From NCBI GenBank assembly GCA_947493215.1, contig CANLQE010000001.1, forward strand, positions 1,799,404-1,863,403: a DNA stretch of 64,000 nt, in the 5' to 3' direction. Of this stretch, positions 37,478 through 46,586 are shown piece by piece. The first letter of the stretch is position 1; every line of letters begins with the position of its first letter. The notes below the pieces were generated by a model. That model had not been told where the DNA came from. It ran no database searches and worked only from the letters and a program-made list of their open reading frames with translations. The stretch is from an uncultured Sphingomonadaceae bacterium (lineage in GTDB: Bacteria > Pseudomonadota > Alphaproteobacteria > Sphingomonadales > Sphingomonadaceae). A program made the position numbers and the translations under genes.

Positions 37478-38818
37478 TTATCTATTGCTGTTGTCCATTC
37501 GGTACATTTCAAGACCTACCGCCCAGCGACGCTGAAAGCCTTTCCAATGATCGGGTTGTTCGGAACCAGCCATTTTTCCGTTCAGCTGTTCACCAAAGCT
37601 AGTGGGCCATTTGCTGTTATTGGAGTCCGCCGTGGGAACGTTCAAATAGTCCGCTTTGGCTGCATCACCTTTCAGTGTCATATCCAGAAAAGCTGTAACA
37701 AAATGCTGGTTGATGGCGTTTAACCGATCGCTTCGCCACACTGGCTCTTTAAGAAATTCTGCAGTCGTAAAATCGCCGTCCGGATCTAGATTAAATTCAT
37801 TTCCGATAATATTGTGCCGCGCTTCACGGTAGACCAGCATGTAGCGATTTGATCCTGTCATATTCTCGAATAGCCACTTCACACCCTCTTCGTAATTCAC
37901 CACGTCATCCTGATTTCCGGCAATGACCAGCACCGGCTTGTCAATCTTCCCCATACTATCTGCAGTCCATGCTCTGCTGTCAGGCTGACCACCCCAAGGA
38001 GAGAATGTAACCAATGATTTTATCGGCAGTGGATTTTGTGAGGCTTCTTTCATTGCCGTTTTGGCTGTTGCGGGAATGTTGGACATGGGATCATTTGCAA
38101 AATCATAGGGAGCACCCGCTGAAGCGATTGCCCCATATCCACCCATAGAATAGCCAATCAATCCCACACTGTCCGAGTCAATTTGCGCAGCATAAGCTTG
38201 CGATCCTGATTTCGCGTCTTCCAATATCTGCGTCAGAATCTGGCGTTGATCCAAAGTTCGATCCACGAGGACATTGCCAAAGGACAAGAAAAAAGATGTC
38301 ACACCATGAATAGGCTTGTCTGCATGATTGATCGAAGCCACGATATAGCCATGCGAAGCGATTTGTTCTGCGAGATTGCTAAACTGCGTGTCCCATCCAC
38401 CAAAGCCATGGGACATGAGGATTAGCGGATATTTCTGATCAGCAATGGCCTTGGCATCAGATACTGCAAAACCCTGTGTGGAAATTGTCACCGGGTCTTT
38501 ACCTGGTGGTCGCATGATATGCGTATATTTGGCTGTTTCACCGTTAGCGGTTTCAGCGGGGTACCAGAATCGAACTGACAGCTCTCGGTTCGCATTGGTC
38601 AGGTTTCCTGAAATTGCACCCCAAGTTGTGATTGTTGTACGGCCCTCAAGCGCAAATTTTTTGACACGCGTCCCAATATCATTTTCACCGGGTCGCCCAA
38701 GTTCTGGGGTTTCTCCCGCTTGTCCGTCATGGACGGTCGGCATAGCGATATAGGCTGCGGATGCAGCGCCAATCAGAACGGTTCCCAACACCATCGCTGC
38801 AATTGTTCTTTTCCTCAT
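37478..38818 (-). CDS. Exported alpha/beta hydrolase, PAF-acetylhydrolase-like
   Basis: A 446-residue hydrolase with an N-terminal signal or anchor helix (about 5-26). It has the oxyanion segment LILMSHGFGGW, the nucleophile elbow GYSMGGYG (Ser about 222) and a late Asp and His (VIAGNQDDVV; EARHNIIG). The fold and length match the platelet-activating-factor acetylhydrolase/dienelactone hydrolase group, which cleave short acyl esters. It would act in the periplasm or outside. The true substrate is not known. It is convergent with the adhesin, with a double hairpin between them. Confidence 0.88.
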   Translation of the reverse strand: MRKRTIAAMVLGTVLIGAASAAYIAMPTVHDGQAGETPELGRPGENDIGTRVKKFALEGRTTITTWGAISGNLTNANRELSVRFWYPAETANGETAKYTHIMRPPGKDPVTISTQGFAVSDAKAIADQKYPLILMSHGFGGWDTQFSNLAEQIASHGYIVASINHADKPIHGVTSFFLSFGNVLVDRTLDQRQILTQILEDAKSGSQAYAAQIDSDSVGLIGYSMGGYGAIASAGAPYDFANDPMSNIPATAKTAMKEASQNPLPIKSLVTFSPWGGQPDSRAWTADSMGKIDKPVLVIAGNQDDVVNYEEGVKWLFENMTGSNRYMLVYREARHNIIGNEFNLDPDGDFTTAEFLKEPVWRSDRLNAINQHFVTAFLDMTLKGDAAKADYLNVPTADSNNSKWPTSFGEQLNGKMAGSEQPDHWKGFQRRWAVGLEMYRMDNSNR

Positions 38819-39187
38819 CGAGCAATCCTTTTAGTTTTCCATAACCGCAATAATATAAATGAGGCCGGCGGCGCGTCTTGGACGCCTGTGTTATCTAACG
38901 GGAGCGAAGGATCAAATTTAAAATTGATCCTTCATTAGTTCATTGTAAGTTCTTGGCAGATTTGCGAGCAATGCAGGCAACGGGGCAGTTGAGGCTTTTT
39001 AAATTTGATAATTCTTAACGTACCCATCTGCATCATTTCCCTGATTTAGGCTTGCATTTTCTGCCACTCCGCTTTAACGGCACGCTCATTCCACATGGAA
39101 AGCACTCATACCGGTGCCAAAGGCGTCCTTTTAGGCCGTCCAAGGTTCTCAGCTTTCCAGAGGCATAACCGGATAAGGAGAAGTACT
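38819..39187. other. 369-bp region before rpsB
   Basis: Holds an A/T-rich hairpin (GAAGGATCAA 38906-38915 with TTGATCCTTC 38924-38933), no T-tract and no gene. The rpsB promoter must lie here, but no clear -35/-10 pair could be chosen. An in-frame ATG at 39095 is not used (see rpsB). I see no known riboswitch pattern. Confidence 0.5.
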
Positions 39188-40144
39188 ATGGCGGCCCCTG
39201 TCGTCACCCTACAGCAATTGATTGAAGCCGGAGCGCATTTCGGCCACCAAACTCACCGTTGGAACCCAAAGATGAAACCATACATCTTTGGAGCCCGTAA
39301 CGGCGTCCATATTCTTGATCTTTCGCAGAGCGTTCCTTTGTTCGCTCGTGCGCTTGATTTCATTGCAAACGCAGTGTCTTCCGGCGGCAAGGTTCTTTTC
39401 GTTGGTACGAAGCGTCAGGCGCAAGAGCCTATCGCTGAAGCAGCCCGCGCAAGCGGACAGCATTTCGTAAACCACCGTTGGCTCGGCGGCATGCTTACCA
39501 ACTGGAAAACCATTTCCAATTCAATTCGCCGGATGAAGACGCTCGAAGAGCAGCTTTCCGGTGACATGGCTGGTTTCACCAAGAAAGAAGCCCTGCAGAT
39601 GACGCGTGAGCGTGATAAGCTGGAACTGTCTCTTGGCGGTATCCGCGACATGGGCGGCATTCCTGACGTGATGTTCGTTATCGACGCCAACAAGGAAGAA
39701 CTCGCGATTAAAGAAGCCAATGTTCTTGGTATTCCGGTTGTTGCGATTCTCGATTCCAACGTTGATCCAAGCAACATCGCGTTCCCGGTTCCGGGCAACG
39801 ATGATGCGGCGCGTGCTATTCGCCTTTACTGCGAATCCGTGGCTGCTGCTGCAACGAAGGGCGGCCAGGAAGCGGCTGTCGCATCGGGCAAAGACCTTGG
39901 TGCAGAAATAGCTCCACCAGCAGAAGCGATTGTTGCAGACGCACCAGTCGCTGCAGCAGTAGCGGAAACTCCAGCGGCTCCAGCAGAAGCGGCTCCAGCA
40001 GAAGCACCAGCAGCTGAAGAAGCGCCTGCCAAAAAAGAGCCTGCCAAAAAAGCTCCGGCGAAAAAGGCAGCAGCGAAAAAAGCGCCCGCCAAGAAGGCCG
40101 CTGCCAAAAAAGACGATGATAAGAAAGCCGACGAAAAGGCTTAA
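39188..40144 (+). CDS. rpsB: 30S ribosomal protein S2
   Basis: A 318-residue S2. The core (1-230: [58 protein letters not shown]) is standard. The C-terminal 80 residues are an unusual low-complexity tail: first Ala/Pro/Glu-rich, then Lys/Ala/Pro repeats ([13 protein letters not shown]). The ATG at 39188 is chosen for its strong AAGGAGAAG Shine-Dalgarno; an upstream in-frame start at 39095 is rejected. It is followed by a hairpin and tsf, the universal rpsB-tsf operon. Confidence 0.98.
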   Translation: MAAPVVTLQQLIEAGAHFGHQTHRWNPKMKPYIFGARNGVHILDLSQSVPLFARALDFIANAVSSGGKVLFVGTKRQAQEPIAEAARASGQHFVNHRWLGGMLTNWKTISNSIRRMKTLEEQLSGDMAGFTKKEALQMTRERDKLELSLGGIRDMGGIPDVMFVIDANKEELAIKEANVLGIPVVAILDSNVDPSNIAFPVPGNDDAARAIRLYCESVAAAATKGGQEAAVASGKDLGAEIAPPAEAIVADAPVAAAVAETPAAPAEAAPAEAPAAEEAPAKKEPAKKAPAKKAAAKKAPAKKAAAKKDDDKKADEKA

Positions 40145-40193
40145 ACTTGAAGCGTCTTCGTTCGGTCATATATTGATCGCATAAGAAAATGGC

Positions 40194-40223
40194 GGGGCGG
40201 CATTGGTGCTGCCCCTTCATTTT
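40194..40223 (+). terminator. Hairpin between rpsB and tsf
   Basis: GGGGCGGCA 40194-40202 pairs with TGCTGCCCC 40207-40215 (one G-U pair), loop TTGG, followed by TTCATTTTATT. It fits a rho-independent or partial terminator that can set the rpsB:tsf ratio. Confidence 0.7.
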
Positions 40224-40269
40224 ATTAAAAACACCAAATTCTCGCACACGAAAATTGAGGAAATAAAAA

Positions 40270-41193
40270 ATGGCTATTACCGCAGCAGCAGTGAAAGAAC
40301 TGCGCGAGCGCACCGGCGCTGGCATGATGGATTGCAAAAAAGCATTGAGCGAAACAAATGGCGACGTCGAAGCCGCGATTGACTTGCTGCGCACCAAGGG
40401 CCTTGCCGCTGCTCAGAAAAAATCAAGCCGGACGGCCGCAGAAGGCCTCGTCGGCGTGGCAGTCTCGGGTACCAAAGGCGTTGCTGTTGAAGTAAACAGC
40501 GAAACCGACTTTGTTGCCAAGAACGACCAGTTTCAGGCTTTTGTTAGCGGCGTGACTGATGTCGCTCTTGGTTTGGGCGGCGATGATATCGATGCCCTGG
40601 CTGCGGCTGATTTTCCCGCGGGTGGCACGATTCAAGAAACACTGACCAACAACATTGCGACCATCGGCGAAAATCAGGCGATCCGCCGGATGAAAACTGT
40701 TGCAGTGAGCAGCGGCATAGTCGTTCCTTACATCCATAATGCTGTGACCCCGACAATGGGTAAAATCGGCGTGCTGGTTGCGCTCGAAAGCACCGCTGGT
40801 GCAGACGTTCTAGAACCACTTGGCAAGCAGATTGCGATGCATATCGCAGCAGCCTTCCCATTGGCTTTGAACGCAGATGGCTTGGATCAAGATACGATGG
40901 AGCGTGAACGCGCCATTGCAGTAGAAAAAGCAGCCGAGTCTGGCAAGCCAGCTAATATTGTTGAGAAAATGGTGGATGGCGCGATGGCAAAATTTGCCAA
41001 GGAAAACGCGTTGCTGAGCCAGATTTTCGTGATGGATAACAAAACTCCCATCGCTCAGGTTGTCGAGCAGGCTGGCAAAGATGCTGGCGCTGAGATCAGG
41101 TTGACCGAATATGTCCGCTTCCAGCTCGGTGAAGGTATCGAGAAAAAAGAAGAAGATTTTGCGGCAGAAGTGGCTGCAACGCTCGGAAACTAA
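40270..41193 (+). CDS. tsf: Elongation factor Ts
   Basis: A 307-residue EF-Ts, which exchanges GDP on EF-Tu. The N-terminal UBA-like domain starts [24 protein letters not shown], the TDFVAKN motif (contact with EF-Tu) is at about 80, and the core and coiled-coil follow, with the second GxxG-type signature near the C-terminus. Length is standard. It lies 126 bp after rpsB, and a strong hairpin follows. Confidence 0.98.
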   Translation: MAITAAAVKELRERTGAGMMDCKKALSETNGDVEAAIDLLRTKGLAAAQKKSSRTAAEGLVGVAVSGTKGVAVEVNSETDFVAKNDQFQAFVSGVTDVALGLGGDDIDALAAADFPAGGTIQETLTNNIATIGENQAIRRMKTVAVSSGIVVPYIHNAVTPTMGKIGVLVALESTAGADVLEPLGKQIAMHIAAAFPLALNADGLDQDTMERERAIAVEKAAESGKPANIVEKMVDGAMAKFAKENALLSQIFVMDNKTPIAQVVEQAGKDAGAEIRLTEYVRFQLGEGIEKKEEDFAAEVAATLGN

Positions 41194-41240
41194 AAATCAG
41201 ATTTGCGGCAAATTTCGGTTTGACGCATTAACACTTGGCG

Positions 41241-41280
41241 CAATGGCGCGGACTATCTATGGTCTGCGCCATTGTTATAT
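41241..41280 (+). terminator. Hairpin after tsf
   Basis: CAATGGCGCGGAC 41241-41253 pairs with GTCTGCGCCATTG 41262-41274 (one G-U pair), loop of 8 nt, followed by TTATATG. It lies 47 bp after tsf and 57 bp before pyrH, so it may end rpsB-tsf transcription. The T-run is short. Confidence 0.65.
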
Positions 41281-41330
41281 GTGGGGCTAATCAAGCGCAC
41301 TCGCGTGACGGAAATTGGGATGGGATTTGC

Positions 41331-42053
41331 ATGAAAAGACCAGCTTTTAAGCGCATTTTGTTGAAGCTCTCCGGCGAAGCGTTAATGGGTTCCGGTGAGT
41401 TCGGAATCGATCCGGAAACCGTGAATCGGATAGCAGCCGAAGTGAAGTCCGCCAAAGAAGCCGGTTATGAGCTGTGCTTGGTTGTTGGCGGCGGGAATAT
41501 TTTCCGTGGATTAGCGGCGGCGGCGAAAGGCTTTGACCGCACCAGCGCCGATTACATGGGTATGCTGGCAACCGTAATGAACGCGCTGGCCGTGCAAAAC
41601 GCGCTGGAGCAAATGGGTTGTGACACGCGGGTGTTATCCGCCATACCGATGGCGAGCGTGTGCGAGCCCTACATCCGCCGCAAAGCCGTTCGGCATTTGG
41701 AAAAGGGGCGGATCGTTATTTTTGCTGCGGGAACTGGCAATCCTTATTTTACCACCGATACCGCGGCCGCCTTGCGCGCAGCGGAAATGGGCTGTGAAGC
41801 TTTATTCAAAGGGACCAGTGTCGACGGGGTCTATAATGCTGATCCCAAAACCAATCCCGATGCGGTGCGTTATGACGCCTTGAGTTTTGATCAGGTGCTG
41901 ACAGACAATCTGAAAGTTATGGATGCCAGCGCCGTGGCACTATGCCGCGAGAATAATATTCCGATTGTTGTATTCACCATCCGTGAAAAAGGCAATTTGG
42001 CGACGGTTCTTGGCGGCGGCGGAACCGCGACCATTGTTGGCGCAACGAAATAG
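41331..42053 (+). CDS. pyrH: UMP kinase
   Basis: A 240-residue UMP kinase of the amino-acid-kinase fold, which makes UDP from [17 protein letters not shown] at about 8-21 is the phosphate-binding loop, [10 protein letters not shown] follows, and the late motif [13 protein letters not shown] binds nucleotide. The ATG at 41331 is chosen since the family begins near [12 protein letters not shown]; a longer in-frame start at 41235 lies within the hairpin. It starts the pyrH-frr-uppS-cdsA-dxr-rseP-bamA block. Confidence 0.97.
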   Translation: MKRPAFKRILLKLSGEALMGSGEFGIDPETVNRIAAEVKSAKEAGYELCLVVGGGNIFRGLAAAAKGFDRTSADYMGMLATVMNALAVQNALEQMGCDTRVLSAIPMASVCEPYIRRKAVRHLEKGRIVIFAAGTGNPYFTTDTAAALRAAEMGCEALFKGTSVDGVYNADPKTNPDAVRYDALSFDQVLTDNLKVMDASAVALCRENNIPIVVFTIREKGNLATVLGGGGTATIVGATK

Positions 42054-42073
42054 ATATTTGGGAGAACTGAGCC

Positions 42074-42631
42074 ATGGCGAAATATGACAAGAGCGACCTG
42101 GAGAAACGCATGAACGCTTCGCTCGAGGCGTTAAAGCATGACCTGAGTGGTTTGCGCACTGGGCGCGCCAATACGGCTCTGCTCGATAATATCACCGTGG
42201 AAGTTTATGGCGCGAAAATGCCGCTTAACCAGGTCGCGACCGTGTCGGTGCCTGAACCGCGCATGTTGTCCATTCAAGTTTGGGACAAAAGCAATATTCA
42301 GCCGGTGGAAAAATCTGTACGGTCCGCTGGGCTGGGCCTCAACCCGATCATTGATGGCCCGAATATCCGTTTGCCTATTCCCGATCTAACCGAAGAACGG
42401 CGCAAGGATTTGGCAAAGCTTACCGGCCAGTTTGCTGAAAAAGCACGGATTGCGATTCGCAATGTCCGGCGCGATGGCATGGATGACATTAAAGCGGACG
42501 AGAATAAGAAGGAAATCGGCGAGGATGATAAAAAGCGTCTAGAGACCGAGGTTCAGAAACTGACCGATGATATGATCGCGGAAGCGGACAAACTCTCCTC
42601 TGCCAAGGAACAGGAAATCCTGACACAGTGA
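42074..42631 (+). CDS. frr: Ribosome recycling factor
   Basis: A 185-residue RRF, which with EF-G splits the terminated ribosome. It has the typical start SDLEKRMNASLEALKHDLSGLRTGRAN, the segment RMLSIQVWDKSNI and the C-terminal helix. 20 bp after pyrH with a GGGAGAA Shine-Dalgarno. It overlaps the next gene by 4 bp (GTGA). Confidence 0.98.
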   Translation: MAKYDKSDLEKRMNASLEALKHDLSGLRTGRANTALLDNITVEVYGAKMPLNQVATVSVPEPRMLSIQVWDKSNIQPVEKSVRSAGLGLNPIIDGPNIRLPIPDLTEERRKDLAKLTGQFAEKARIAIRNVRRDGMDDIKADENKKEIGEDDKKRLETEVQKLTDDMIAEADKLSSAKEQEILTQ

Positions 42632-43395
42632 GGCTTGCGCCCACCAAGAAAGGATCGACTGATCCCAATGCAGACGCGGCACATGCGGCTGATCTTACCC
42701 ATGGCGCGCGCCATGTCGCGATCATCATGGATGGCAATGGCCGTTGGGCAAAAAAGAAGCATTTACCGCGAGCGCTGGGCCATAAAAAGGGTGTTGAGGC
42801 CGTCCGCAATATTGTCCGGGTGGCAGGAGAAATGGGCATAGAGGCGTTGACCCTTTATGCTTTTTCCTCAGAAAACTGGAGCAGGCCGGCGGACGAGATT
42901 ACCGACCTGATGGGGCTTCTTCGCCAATATATCCAATCGGACATTGATGAGTTTGACGAAAACGGCATCCGTCTGAAAGTCATTGGCAATTACAAAGCGT
43001 TGGATAAAGACATTGTGCAATTGATTGACAATGCTCTGGAACGAACAGCGAGCAACGACCGGATGACGCTGGCGATCGCGCTGAACTATGGCGCGCAAGA
43101 TGAAATGCTAAGGGCGGTGCAAGCCATCGCGACGGCCGTGAAAAAGGGCGATGTCGAACCGGAGCAGATTAACATCAGCCATATGTCAGGCGCGCTGGAT
43201 ACGGCCGAATTACCGCCGCTGGATTTACTGATCCGGACCTCTGGCGAATTGCGATTGTCCAATTTCCTGCTCTGGCAGGCGGCTTATTCGGAACTCTATT
43301 TTACCGATGTCTTATGGCCTGATTTCGACAAACGGGAATTGCAGCGCGCTTTGCAATCATTTGGTGCACGGGAGCGCCGCTTTGGTGGCCGCTAA
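42628..43395 (+). CDS. uppS: Isoprenyl (undecaprenyl) diphosphate synthase
   Basis: A 255-residue cis-prenyltransferase that makes the C55 carrier of the cell wall. The active-site motif IIMDGNGRWAKK holds the catalytic Asp, and the SSENWSRP and RTSGELRLSNFLLWQ segments are family marks. A GTG start overlaps frr by 4 bp. It is co-transcribed with cdsA and dxr, which also serve lipid-carrier precursors. Confidence 0.97.
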   Translation: MRLAPTKKGSTDPNADAAHAADLTHGARHVAIIMDGNGRWAKKKHLPRALGHKKGVEAVRNIVRVAGEMGIEALTLYAFSSENWSRPADEITDLMGLLRQYIQSDIDEFDENGIRLKVIGNYKALDKDIVQLIDNALERTASNDRMTLAIALNYGAQDEMLRAVQAIATAVKKGDVEPEQINISHMSGALDTAELPPLDLLIRTSGELRLSNFLLWQAAYSELYFTDVLWPDFDKRELQRALQSFGARERRFGGR

Positions 43396-43398
43396 TTT

Positions 43399-44205
43399 AT
43401 GACCGACCCTGTTAGTCCTGCGAAAAAGCCGCCAAATGAACTGATGACCCGGGTCGTTGTCGGCGTTGCGCTGGTTGCGGTGACGGTTACGACCCTTGTG
43501 GTGGGCGATCACGCCATTGGCCGGCACGCCTTGTGGTTGCTGGTGGTGTTGATGTCACTGGGCATATTATCAGAATGGGCCGAATTGACCGGGCGTTTGG
43601 AGAATAAACGGCTTGCCCTTTACGCGTTGTCTGTTCCGCTTGCGATTATGTCCTATTGGGCGGCTGGCCCATCGTTCCTGGCGCTCGGGCTGATAATGGG
43701 TGCGGCGATGTTTATCGCAGTTTTTGACCGGTCGATAAAATTGTCTGTGGGGATATTTTATGCTGGATTACCAGCGCTTTCGATATTGTATTTGCGAGGA
43801 ACTGATAACGGCCTGCTGATCGTATTCTGGACGCTTGCATTGGTATGGGCGACGGATATCGGAGCCTATTTTTCGGGTCGCGCGATTGGTGGCCCAAAGC
43901 TCGCGCCGACCTATAGTCCTAATAAAACATGGGCAGGTTTAATCGGCGGCGTGATTGTCACGGGGTTGTTCAGCTTTGCCTTGCATGTCTATTTCCAGTT
44001 ACCGTTTCGGCTGGTGCTGCTGAGCCTGCCGCTCGCCGTGCTGGCCCAAATGGGCGATTTGTTTGAAAGCCAGATGAAGCGCCGGGCAGGGGCCAAGGAT
44101 AGCGGTACGATTTTCCCCGGCCATGGCGGCGTCATGGATAGGCTAGACGGCTTAATTCCGGTCGCGCCCGTTGTTGCTGTCATTATGCTATTTGGTGCTC
44201 AGTGA
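43399..44205 (+). CDS. cdsA: Phosphatidate cytidylyltransferase
   Basis: A 268-residue integral membrane enzyme that makes CDP-diacylglycerol, the substrate of PssA at 28681. Seven or eight helices are seen; the C-terminal family signature is KRRAGAKDSGTIFPGHGGVMDRLDGL with the catalytic Asp residues. It starts 3 bp after uppS and overlaps dxr by 4 bp. Confidence 0.96.
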   Translation: MTDPVSPAKKPPNELMTRVVVGVALVAVTVTTLVVGDHAIGRHALWLLVVLMSLGILSEWAELTGRLENKRLALYALSVPLAIMSYWAAGPSFLALGLIMGAAMFIAVFDRSIKLSVGIFYAGLPALSILYLRGTDNGLLIVFWTLALVWATDIGAYFSGRAIGGPKLAPTYSPNKTWAGLIGGVIVTGLFSFALHVYFQLPFRLVLLSLPLAVLAQMGDLFESQMKRRAGAKDSGTIFPGHGGVMDRLDGLIPVAPVVAVIMLFGAQ

Positions 44206-45374
44206 CAGATGAATCGATCAGAACTGTTTCCATATTCGGGGCCACCGGCTCTGTTGGGACGTCCACGCTAGATTTGATCCGGCTCGACCGCGACAAATAT
44301 CGGCTCCTTGCTTTGACGGCGCATAGCAACGCCAAAGAGCTGGCAAGGCTCGCCAAGGAATTTGATGCCGAGATTGCCGTTATCGCGGATGCTAGCCAAT
44401 ATGATGCGTTGAAAAGTCTATTGGCGGGAACGAAAACCGAAGTGGCTGCAGGACCTGGCGCATTGGTTGATGCCGCCAGCCGATCCCCAGATTGGACCAT
44501 GGCGGCTATTGTTGGCTGTGCTGGCTTGCCGCCGACATTGGCTGCGTTGAAATGCGGGAAAACCGTGGCACTGGCCAATAAAGAAGCTTTGGTATCCGCC
44601 GGCGCGCTGATGATGGCGGAAGCCAAAGCGGCAGGGGCAACCCTGTTGCCGGTTGATTCCGAGCACAATGCAATTTTCCAAAGCCTGCAGGGCGGGCGGG
44701 TTGATCAGGTCCGCAAAATTACTCTGACGGCTAGTGGCGGACCGTTTCGGACATGGTCGAAAGAGCAGATGGTCTCTGTCACGCCCGAGCAGGCCGTGGC
44801 GCATCCCAATTGGGACATGGGCGCCAAGATTTCGGTCGATAGTGCAACCATGATGAACAAAGGGTTGGAGCTGATAGAAGCCCATCATCTGTTTCCCGTT
44901 GGTCTGGAAAATATTGATATATTGGTCCATCCCCAATCGGTCATTCATTCGATGGTGGAATATAAAGACCGCTCCACTCTGGCGCAGCTAGGATCGCCGG
45001 ATATGCGTATTCCGATTGCTAGCGCGCTAGCTTGGCCAGAACGGATGACAACAGATTGTATGCCACTCGATTTGGCCAAGATTGCCCGGCTGGATTTTGA
45101 AGCGCCGGACGATGATCGTTTCCCGGCAATCAAGCTGGCACGCGGCGCCATAGAAGTGGGTGGCGCGGTTCCGGCGATATTAAACGCGGCCAATGAAATT
45201 GCGGTCGCTGCCTTCTTGACGAGGGATGTTCAGTTTCTGGAAATCACCGAGATTGTATCCAGCATTATTGACAGCTATAGCCCGCCGGTACCGCGTGATC
45301 TTGAGGACATTTTCGGCATTGATACCGAAGCGCGAGCCCGAACGACGACCATGATTGAGGATGTTAGAGTTTGA
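44202..45374 (+). CDS. dxr: 1-deoxy-D-xylulose 5-phosphate reductoisomerase
   Basis: A 390-residue NADPH-dependent enzyme of the MEP isoprenoid pathway. The N-terminal Rossmann motif SIFGATGSVGTSTLDLI is followed by LANKEALVSAGALM (metal/active site), PVDSEHNAIFQ and the substrate-loop KISVDSATMMNKGLE region. Starts with GTG overlapping cdsA; overlaps rseP by 4 bp. Confidence 0.97.
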   Translation: MTDESIRTVSIFGATGSVGTSTLDLIRLDRDKYRLLALTAHSNAKELARLAKEFDAEIAVIADASQYDALKSLLAGTKTEVAAGPGALVDAASRSPDWTMAAIVGCAGLPPTLAALKCGKTVALANKEALVSAGALMMAEAKAAGATLLPVDSEHNAIFQSLQGGRVDQVRKITLTASGGPFRTWSKEQMVSVTPEQAVAHPNWDMGAKISVDSATMMNKGLELIEAHHLFPVGLENIDILVHPQSVIHSMVEYKDRSTLAQLGSPDMRIPIASALAWPERMTTDCMPLDLAKIARLDFEAPDDDRFPAIKLARGAIEVGGAVPAILNAANEIAVAAFLTRDVQFLEITEIVSSIIDSYSPPVPRDLEDIFGIDTEARARTTTMIEDVRV

Positions 45375-46495
45375 CTGAAAATCCAGGTATATTACTGACA
45401 TTATTTGCTTTCCTACTCACCATTGGTGTGCTCGTTTTCATTCATGAAATGGGTCATTATCTGGTTGGTCGCTGGTGCGGTGTAAAAGCCGACACATTTT
45501 CGATCGGTTTCGGGAAAGAGCTTGTCGGTTGGAATGATAAGCGCGGCACGAGATGGAAAATCTGTGCGCTGCCACTGGGCGGCTATGTGCAATTTGCCGG
45601 CGATATGGACCCGGCCAGCACGCCTAGCGAGGATTGGCTGGAATTGCCGCCAGAAGAGCGCAATCGGACGTTTCAGTCGAAATCTCTATGGAAGCGGGCA
45701 GCGATTGTTTTTGCCGGTCCCGCGATCAATTTCCTTTTTGCTATCCTGATATTAGCAGGTTTTGCTTTGACTTTTGGTGAGAGCGTGACGCCGCCGGTTG
45801 TCGGAACGGTTGCCGAAAAATCGACGGCAGAGGCTATCGGTTTGCAAGAAGGCGATAAAATCATCTCTATCGATGGCGATGCTGTTGATCGCTTTACCGA
45901 TTTATCGCGCGAAATTTCGATCATTCCTGATGAAGAAGTTGAGATTGCATTTGAGCGCGATGGAACGATCATTTCGAAAGATGCGAAAATCGGCGTACGT
46001 CTTGAAAAAGACCGCTTCGGCAATGAATATCGGATCGGTTTGCTGGGAATATCTCCGGAAAGGGTAGAGCGCCGGGACGTTTCGTTATGGGAAGCGCCCA
46101 TTGTCGCAACGCGCCAGACCGGCGAGATTGTTGATCTGATCGTGACGACATTGGGGCAGGTGATCAGCGGTAGGCGTTCGGTGAAAGAGCTCGGCGGACC
46201 GCTTAAGATCGCGCAAGTTTCGGGCGAACAATTTGTTGCGGGACTGAGCCAGTTCATATTCTTTGTAGCGTTAATCTCAATTAACTTAGGGTTCATCAAC
46301 CTCCTGCCAATCCCCATGCTCGATGGTGGGCATTTGATGTTCTACGCTATAGAAGCGGTGCGGCGAAAGCCTGCCAATCCTATGGTTCAGGAATGGGCAT
46401 TTCGATCAGGCTTTGCTCTTGTCGTGATGTTCATGTTGGTGGTGACGTTTAATGATTTGGCCTCTTTTGGATTGTTCAGAGCGGTCTCTGGTTAA
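45371..46495 (+). CDS. rseP: Site-2 zinc metalloprotease
   Basis: A 374-residue intramembrane protease that cleaves anti-sigma factors in envelope stress. The zinc motif HEMGH is at about 25-29, a PDZ domain is in the middle (about 140-210: VVGTVAEKSTAEAIGLQEGDKI), and the late motif NLLPIPMLDGGH supplies the third ligand. It starts with TTG overlapping dxr by 4 bp. Position just before bamA is the common outer-membrane stress/assembly order. Confidence 0.96.
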   Translation: MTENPGILLTLFAFLLTIGVLVFIHEMGHYLVGRWCGVKADTFSIGFGKELVGWNDKRGTRWKICALPLGGYVQFAGDMDPASTPSEDWLELPPEERNRTFQSKSLWKRAAIVFAGPAINFLFAILILAGFALTFGESVTPPVVGTVAEKSTAEAIGLQEGDKIISIDGDAVDRFTDLSREISIIPDEEVEIAFERDGTIISKDAKIGVRLEKDRFGNEYRIGLLGISPERVERRDVSLWEAPIVATRQTGEIVDLIVTTLGQVISGRRSVKELGGPLKIAQVSGEQFVAGLSQFIFFVALISINLGFINLLPIPMLDGGHLMFYAIEAVRRKPANPMVQEWAFRSGFALVVMFMLVVTFNDLASFGLFRAVSG

Positions 46496-46586
46496 TTGCC
46501 CGTTGATTGATGGCTCTGGTTGGGGCAGGGGGTTCGCAAAACCTGATGTATTATATGCAAGGGTTGTTATTTTTTGAGTTTAAGGC

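Noticed and set aside
37301-37723. 140-codon plus-strand frame
   Set aside because: It overlaps the end of the exported hydrolase gene in antisense and has no coding features of its own.
39095-39187. In-frame upstream start for rpsB
   Set aside because: It adds 31 residues before the standard S2 start; the ATG at 39188 has the strong Shine-Dalgarno.
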